Virus record (IMG/VR): IMGVR_UViG_3300047667_000418
Span: 1 to 25,414 of that record
Reading direction: 5' to 3' (one strand)
Length of the DNA: 25,414 nt
Source of the DNA: a virus
Positions within the stretch are counted from its first letter, which is position 1. The number at the start of each line of letters is the position of its first letter. The notes below the pieces were generated by a model. It did not search any database, was not told the DNA's origin, and saw only the letters and a program-made list of their open reading frames with translations. A program made the position numbers and the translations under genes. Shown here piece by piece: positions 23,388-25,414 of the stretch.

Positions 23388-24044
23388 ATGTTAGAAAGCA
23401 TAAAGAGTCTACTATCGGCTCATTTCGATACCGCGATTAAATTAGTGATAGCATTATCATTAGTTTGTATTGCGTCAAGTGTCAGCGCCGGACCATCAAT
23501 GGGTGGAACAGTTGGCATATCATCAGACTATATCTTCAGAGGTCAGTCACAACACGTAGGTAACCATCAACTATCAGCATCGTTAGATGCAGAGTGGGGT
23601 GGCATGTACGGAAGTGTGTGGGTATCAGAAGTAGACTTCGGTGACGGCAAAGCCTCACACGAAATCGATACAGTTGTCGGTCTTAAAAAAGATTGGGAAC
23701 ATATCGGTTTTAACGTAGCCTATATAGATTACGCATACAACGGAGACTCATCTTTAGACTATGAAGAAATACTCTTATCAGCAAGTATACTAGGTGTTAC
23801 TTTGTCTCACTATATGGGACAAGATGATGCAGGTGACTACACTGAGTTTTCAACTGGAATGTTAAAAGTTGTTGACGTGGCGTATGGCGACGGAGAAGGC
23901 ATAGGAACACACTGGACTGTATCAAAAGGTTTCGATCTTTTAAAAGGACATGTGACACTAGGTTGGTCAGACTTTACCGCTGATGATTTTTCAGGTATGA
24001 TAGATGAAGACAGTTTATTTGTGAGTTATAACTACCACTTTTAA
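23388..24044 (+). CDS. Exported outer-membrane beta-barrel protein (Gcw_chp/TIGR02001-like)
   Basis: 218 residues with a signal peptide: a long n-region, a hydrophobic core LVIALSLVCIASS and likely cleavage after SVSA (34/35). The mature part begins with GGTVGISSDYIFRGQSQ, the hallmark start of the Gcw_chp (TIGR02001) family, then alternating amphipathic strands (YGSVWVSEVDFGDG, FNVAYIDYAYNG, HVTLGWSDFTADD), and ends in YNYHF, the C-terminal phenylalanine used by the barrel-insertion machinery. The family has no proven function. The gene has a good Shine-Dalgarno sequence (AAGGAG) and its own terminator. A viral outer-membrane protein could mask or replace a receptor or change permeability of the infected cell. 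Confidence 0.85.
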   Translation: MLESIKSLLSAHFDTAIKLVIALSLVCIASSVSAGPSMGGTVGISSDYIFRGQSQHVGNHQLSASLDAEWGGMYGSVWVSEVDFGDGKASHEIDTVVGLKKDWEHIGFNVAYIDYAYNGDSSLDYEEILLSASILGVTLSHYMGQDDAGDYTEFSTGMLKVVDVAYGDGEGIGTHWTVSKGFDLLKGHVTLGWSDFTADDFSGMIDEDSLFVSYNYHF

Positions 24045-24060
24045 TCTGATTCAAAATCTT

Positions 24061-24094
24061 AAAGCATCGTAATTAATTTTACGGTGCTTTTTTT
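24061..24094 (+). terminator. Strong intrinsic terminator after the barrel gene
   Basis: AAAGCATCGTAA pairs with TTACGGTGCTTT (12 bp, one G-U) around TTAATT, followed by a run of seven T. Confidence 0.92.
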
Positions 24095-24124
24095 ATGGAT
24101 AAAATATAGTTTTTATTTCTGAGG

Positions 24125-24132
24125 CATAAATA
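24125..24132 (+). promoter_or_regulatory. Putative T4-type late promoter (CATAAATA)
   Basis: CATAAATA followed by GAGTC lies 63 bases before the first small membrane gene and just after the terminator. TAAATAGAGTC (24127-24137) also occurs at the end of metK (17174-17184), before the iscU leader ORF. Confidence 0.5.
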
Positions 24133-24195
24133 GAGTCGAAACATTTATAACCTTACGTTATAAGTGAATATCAATTACATTTATATAAAGGAATC

Positions 24196-24294
24196 ATGTC
24201 AGTCAGAAAAATACAGAAGATAAAAGACCAATTAGAGTTAATAAGTCTTGCTGTTATTTTTTGTATTACAATCTTGGCAATGAGTCCTATATGA
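24196..24294 (+). CDS. Tiny single-pass membrane peptide (32 aa)
   Basis: ATG behind AAAGGA; a charged N-terminus (MSVRKIQKIKDQLEL) followed by a hydrophobic helix (ISLAVIFCITILAMSPI). First in a row of very small membrane-protein ORFs after the putative late promoter at 24125. Unknown family. Confidence 0.6.
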   Translation: MSVRKIQKIKDQLELISLAVIFCITILAMSPI

Positions 24295-24304
24295 GACACA
24301 TACT

Positions 24305-24436
24305 ATGACACACGCATTCCGAATTAGTTTTTATACACTGTTAATGTTAGCACTCCATACTATGGAGACTGGCGCTGGGATAAACAGAGTACTAAGAGAT
24401 TTACAACAAACACATATACACACAGGAGTATTATGA
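24305..24436 (+). CDS. Possible small ORF (43 aa)
   Basis: Begins 10 bases after the preceding stop and ends in an ATGA overlap with the next gene. It has a short hydrophobic stretch (FYTLLMLALH) and no good Shine-Dalgarno sequence. Kept because the gene spacing fits an operon; it may not be translated. Confidence 0.35.
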   Translation: MTHAFRISFYTLLMLALHTMETGAGINRVLRDLQQTHIHTGVL

Positions 24437-24564
24437 ATACTATTAAATTAGTAATAGACAAGTCAGGCATATTTAAGAAGGTTGACCGAAAGATGGAAGC
24501 ATTTTGTTATGCTTTGCTTTGGGGTTCGATGTTCGTATGCATGGCACAAATAGCATACATGTAA
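24433..24564 (+). CDS. Small membrane protein (43 aa)
   Basis: A strong AGGAG precedes the ATG, which overlaps the previous stop (ATGA). A charged N-terminal half (GIFKKVDRKMEAF) leads into a likely membrane helix (CYALLWGSMFVCMAQIAYM). It ends in TAATG with the next gene. Confidence 0.65.
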   Translation: MNTIKLVIDKSGIFKKVDRKMEAFCYALLWGSMFVCMAQIAYM

Positions 24565-24731
24565 TGAGAAACGCAACACCTGAAGAAGTTGATGAGTGGA
24601 ACAACACTGACTTTTTTATGAAAGGTGACTTTGATGTAATGAAGTTATTTGTAGTAGTACCAGCAATCATTCAGATCATGTGTTTAACAATGATGTTTGC
24701 TGTAATGTTTCTCAACAGTTTTTTGTTTTGA
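24564..24731 (+). CDS. Small membrane protein (55 aa)
   Basis: ATG 24564 overlaps the previous stop (TAATG); the longer frame from 24504 runs over the preceding gene and is not favoured. An acidic N-terminus (NATPEEVDEWNN) is followed by a hydrophobic C-terminal half (VMKLFVVVPAIIQIMCL and on) likely to cross the membrane once. Unknown family. Confidence 0.65.
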   Translation: MRNATPEEVDEWNNTDFFMKGDFDVMKLFVVVPAIIQIMCLTMMFAVMFLNSFLF

Positions 24732-24757
24732 TTTTTACTAGTGCGATTAAAGCCTTT

Positions 24758-24892
24758 ATGGGCTTAGGTAAGCCGGCTGAACCGATTGAATTGAGTGCGA
24801 CAAATATTTTGAAATTTGCATTCCTCCTTGCATCAATCTTTTTGGGAACTATATCAATTTGTTTAGTCGGTCTTTACTTTATAAAATTCTAA
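24758..24892 (+). CDS. Small membrane protein (44 aa), start uncertain
   Basis: MGLGKPAEPIELSATNILKF followed by a hydrophobic helix (AFLLASIFLGTISICLVGLYF). ATG 24758 is given as the conservative start; TTG 24728, which overlaps the previous stop as TTGA, and ATG 24680 are alternatives in the same frame. The 3' end overlaps the convergent GNAT gene by 30 bases. Confidence 0.55.
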   Translation: MGLGKPAEPIELSATNILKFAFLLASIFLGTISICLVGLYFIKF

Positions 24893-25399
24893 TTTATTAA
24901 GAATCTTAATGCATCGACTGTTTAGGCCTGAACTGTTAAGATTGGGTTCCCATTCAAAGTAAAAATTCTCACCACATAGAATAAAAGTACATTTCTTATA
25001 TGTTTCCCAAGATTCTTTTTTAGGATAACTCCACACTGCATGTGCTTTCTCATGGTAACCTTGTGATATAGTTTTAAGTAATAATTTCATTCCTATACCC
25101 TGTCCTCTATATTCATTCTTAACAAATAAACCTCTTGATCTATAAAGTCTGTCTAGTGTCATATGTCCAGAGTTAACACCTATGAGTTTATCATCATCAA
25201 ATGCTCCCCAAAACGTAGGAATAAATTTTTGATTTTCTAAATCATAGTGATCAACGTCATCGTGTCTCATTGTTTCTGGATCTTGTGTCCTCTTTTTAAA
25301 ACAAGACATAGCAGAAGTTTCTTCTAATGACATGTTGGGTAGATACTTTCCCCACATAGGAGATATATCATCAAACGTAATTTTTTTTATTTTAATCAT
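24863..25399 (-). CDS. GNAT-family N-acetyltransferase
   Basis: 178 residues with the acetyl-CoA loop EYRGQGIGMKLL (97-106; R98, G99, G101, G103), preceded by the strand SRGLFVKN and followed by a helix. Upstream are the GAFDDDKLIGVNSG strands usual for the fold. GNAT enzymes move an acetyl group from acetyl-CoA to a small amine, an antibiotic, a peptide or a protein; the substrate is not evident. It is on the minus strand, convergent with the small membrane genes, and its upstream region is cut by the window edge. No clear Shine-Dalgarno sequence in the 15 bases visible. Confidence 0.85.
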   Translation of the reverse strand: MIKIKKITFDDISPMWGKYLPNMSLEETSAMSCFKKRTQDPETMRHDDVDHYDLENQKFIPTFWGAFDDDKLIGVNSGHMTLDRLYRSRGLFVKNEYRGQGIGMKLLLKTISQGYHEKAHAVWSYPKKESWETYKKCTFILCGENFYFEWEPNLNSSGLNSRCIKILNKLEFYKVKTD

Positions 25400-25414
25400 T
25401 CAGGGAAATCCAAT

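Noticed and set aside
24504-24563. Longer N-terminus for the 55-codon membrane gene
   Set aside because: It would overlap the preceding gene by 60 bases, while ATG 24564 gives a tidy TAATG junction.

Overview
The window looks like part of the genome of a marine T4-like myovirus (Caudoviricetes). The evidence is a run of very repetitive tail-fibre-type proteins, a PAAR spike-tip protein next to a large virion protein of the marine T4-like type, a nrdA-nrdB-glutaredoxin cassette, phage tRNAs, late-promoter-like boxes (NATAAATA), many tiny membrane-protein genes, and a large set of host-like metabolic genes. The DNA is AT-rich. The host is inferred to be a Gram-negative proteobacterium: the iscU aligns residue for residue with E. 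coli IscU at its key positions, the tRNA-Leu resembles enterobacterial tRNA-Leu(UAA), and a predicted outer-membrane barrel is encoded. The exact host cannot be read from the sequence.

Layout. Positions 2-7991 hold three co-directional tail-fibre/adhesin-like genes (the first cut by the left edge) built from shuffled copies of the same modules. A hairpin terminator follows. Positions 8103-12311 hold a small unknown gene and the class I ribonucleotide reductase set nrdA, nrdB and glutaredoxin. Positions 12320-15972 hold a small conserved phage protein, a PAAR-like tail-tip protein and a 1013-residue virion protein. Positions 16041-18905 start from a sigma70-like promoter and carry metK, a 17-codon leader ORF, iscU, a DUF1289-type Fe-S protein, an SGNH hydrolase and a 46-residue basic protein. 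A peroxiredoxin (19146-19733) converges on a minus-strand pair, a methyltransferase-like gene and a radical SAM/SPASM-like gene (19728-21421). Divergent from that pair, a perfect consensus promoter drives tRNA-Thr, tRNA-Ala, a 68-codon gene, tRNA-Leu and an fpr-type ferredoxin/flavodoxin reductase (to 22689). The rest is a bidirectional terminator, a minus-strand membrane peptide, a single-pass membrane protein, an exported outer-membrane barrel with a strong terminator, a chain of overlapping small membrane proteins, and a GNAT acetyltransferase on the minus strand.

How the genes may work together. The most striking idea is inference: within about 7 kb the virus carries what a radical SAM enzyme needs. 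MetK makes SAM, IscU builds Fe-S clusters, Fpr can pass electrons from NADPH, a peroxiredoxin limits oxidant damage, and the radical SAM enzyme and a putative SAM-dependent methyltransferase are the consumers. The ribonucleotide reductase set supplies dNTPs. The three phage tRNAs read ACA, GCA and TTA, codons that visibly dominate the giant tail genes. A second unusual arrangement is the tRNA-Leu whose first base is the last base of the upstream gene's stop codon, so tRNA maturation would cut that message at its stop codon.
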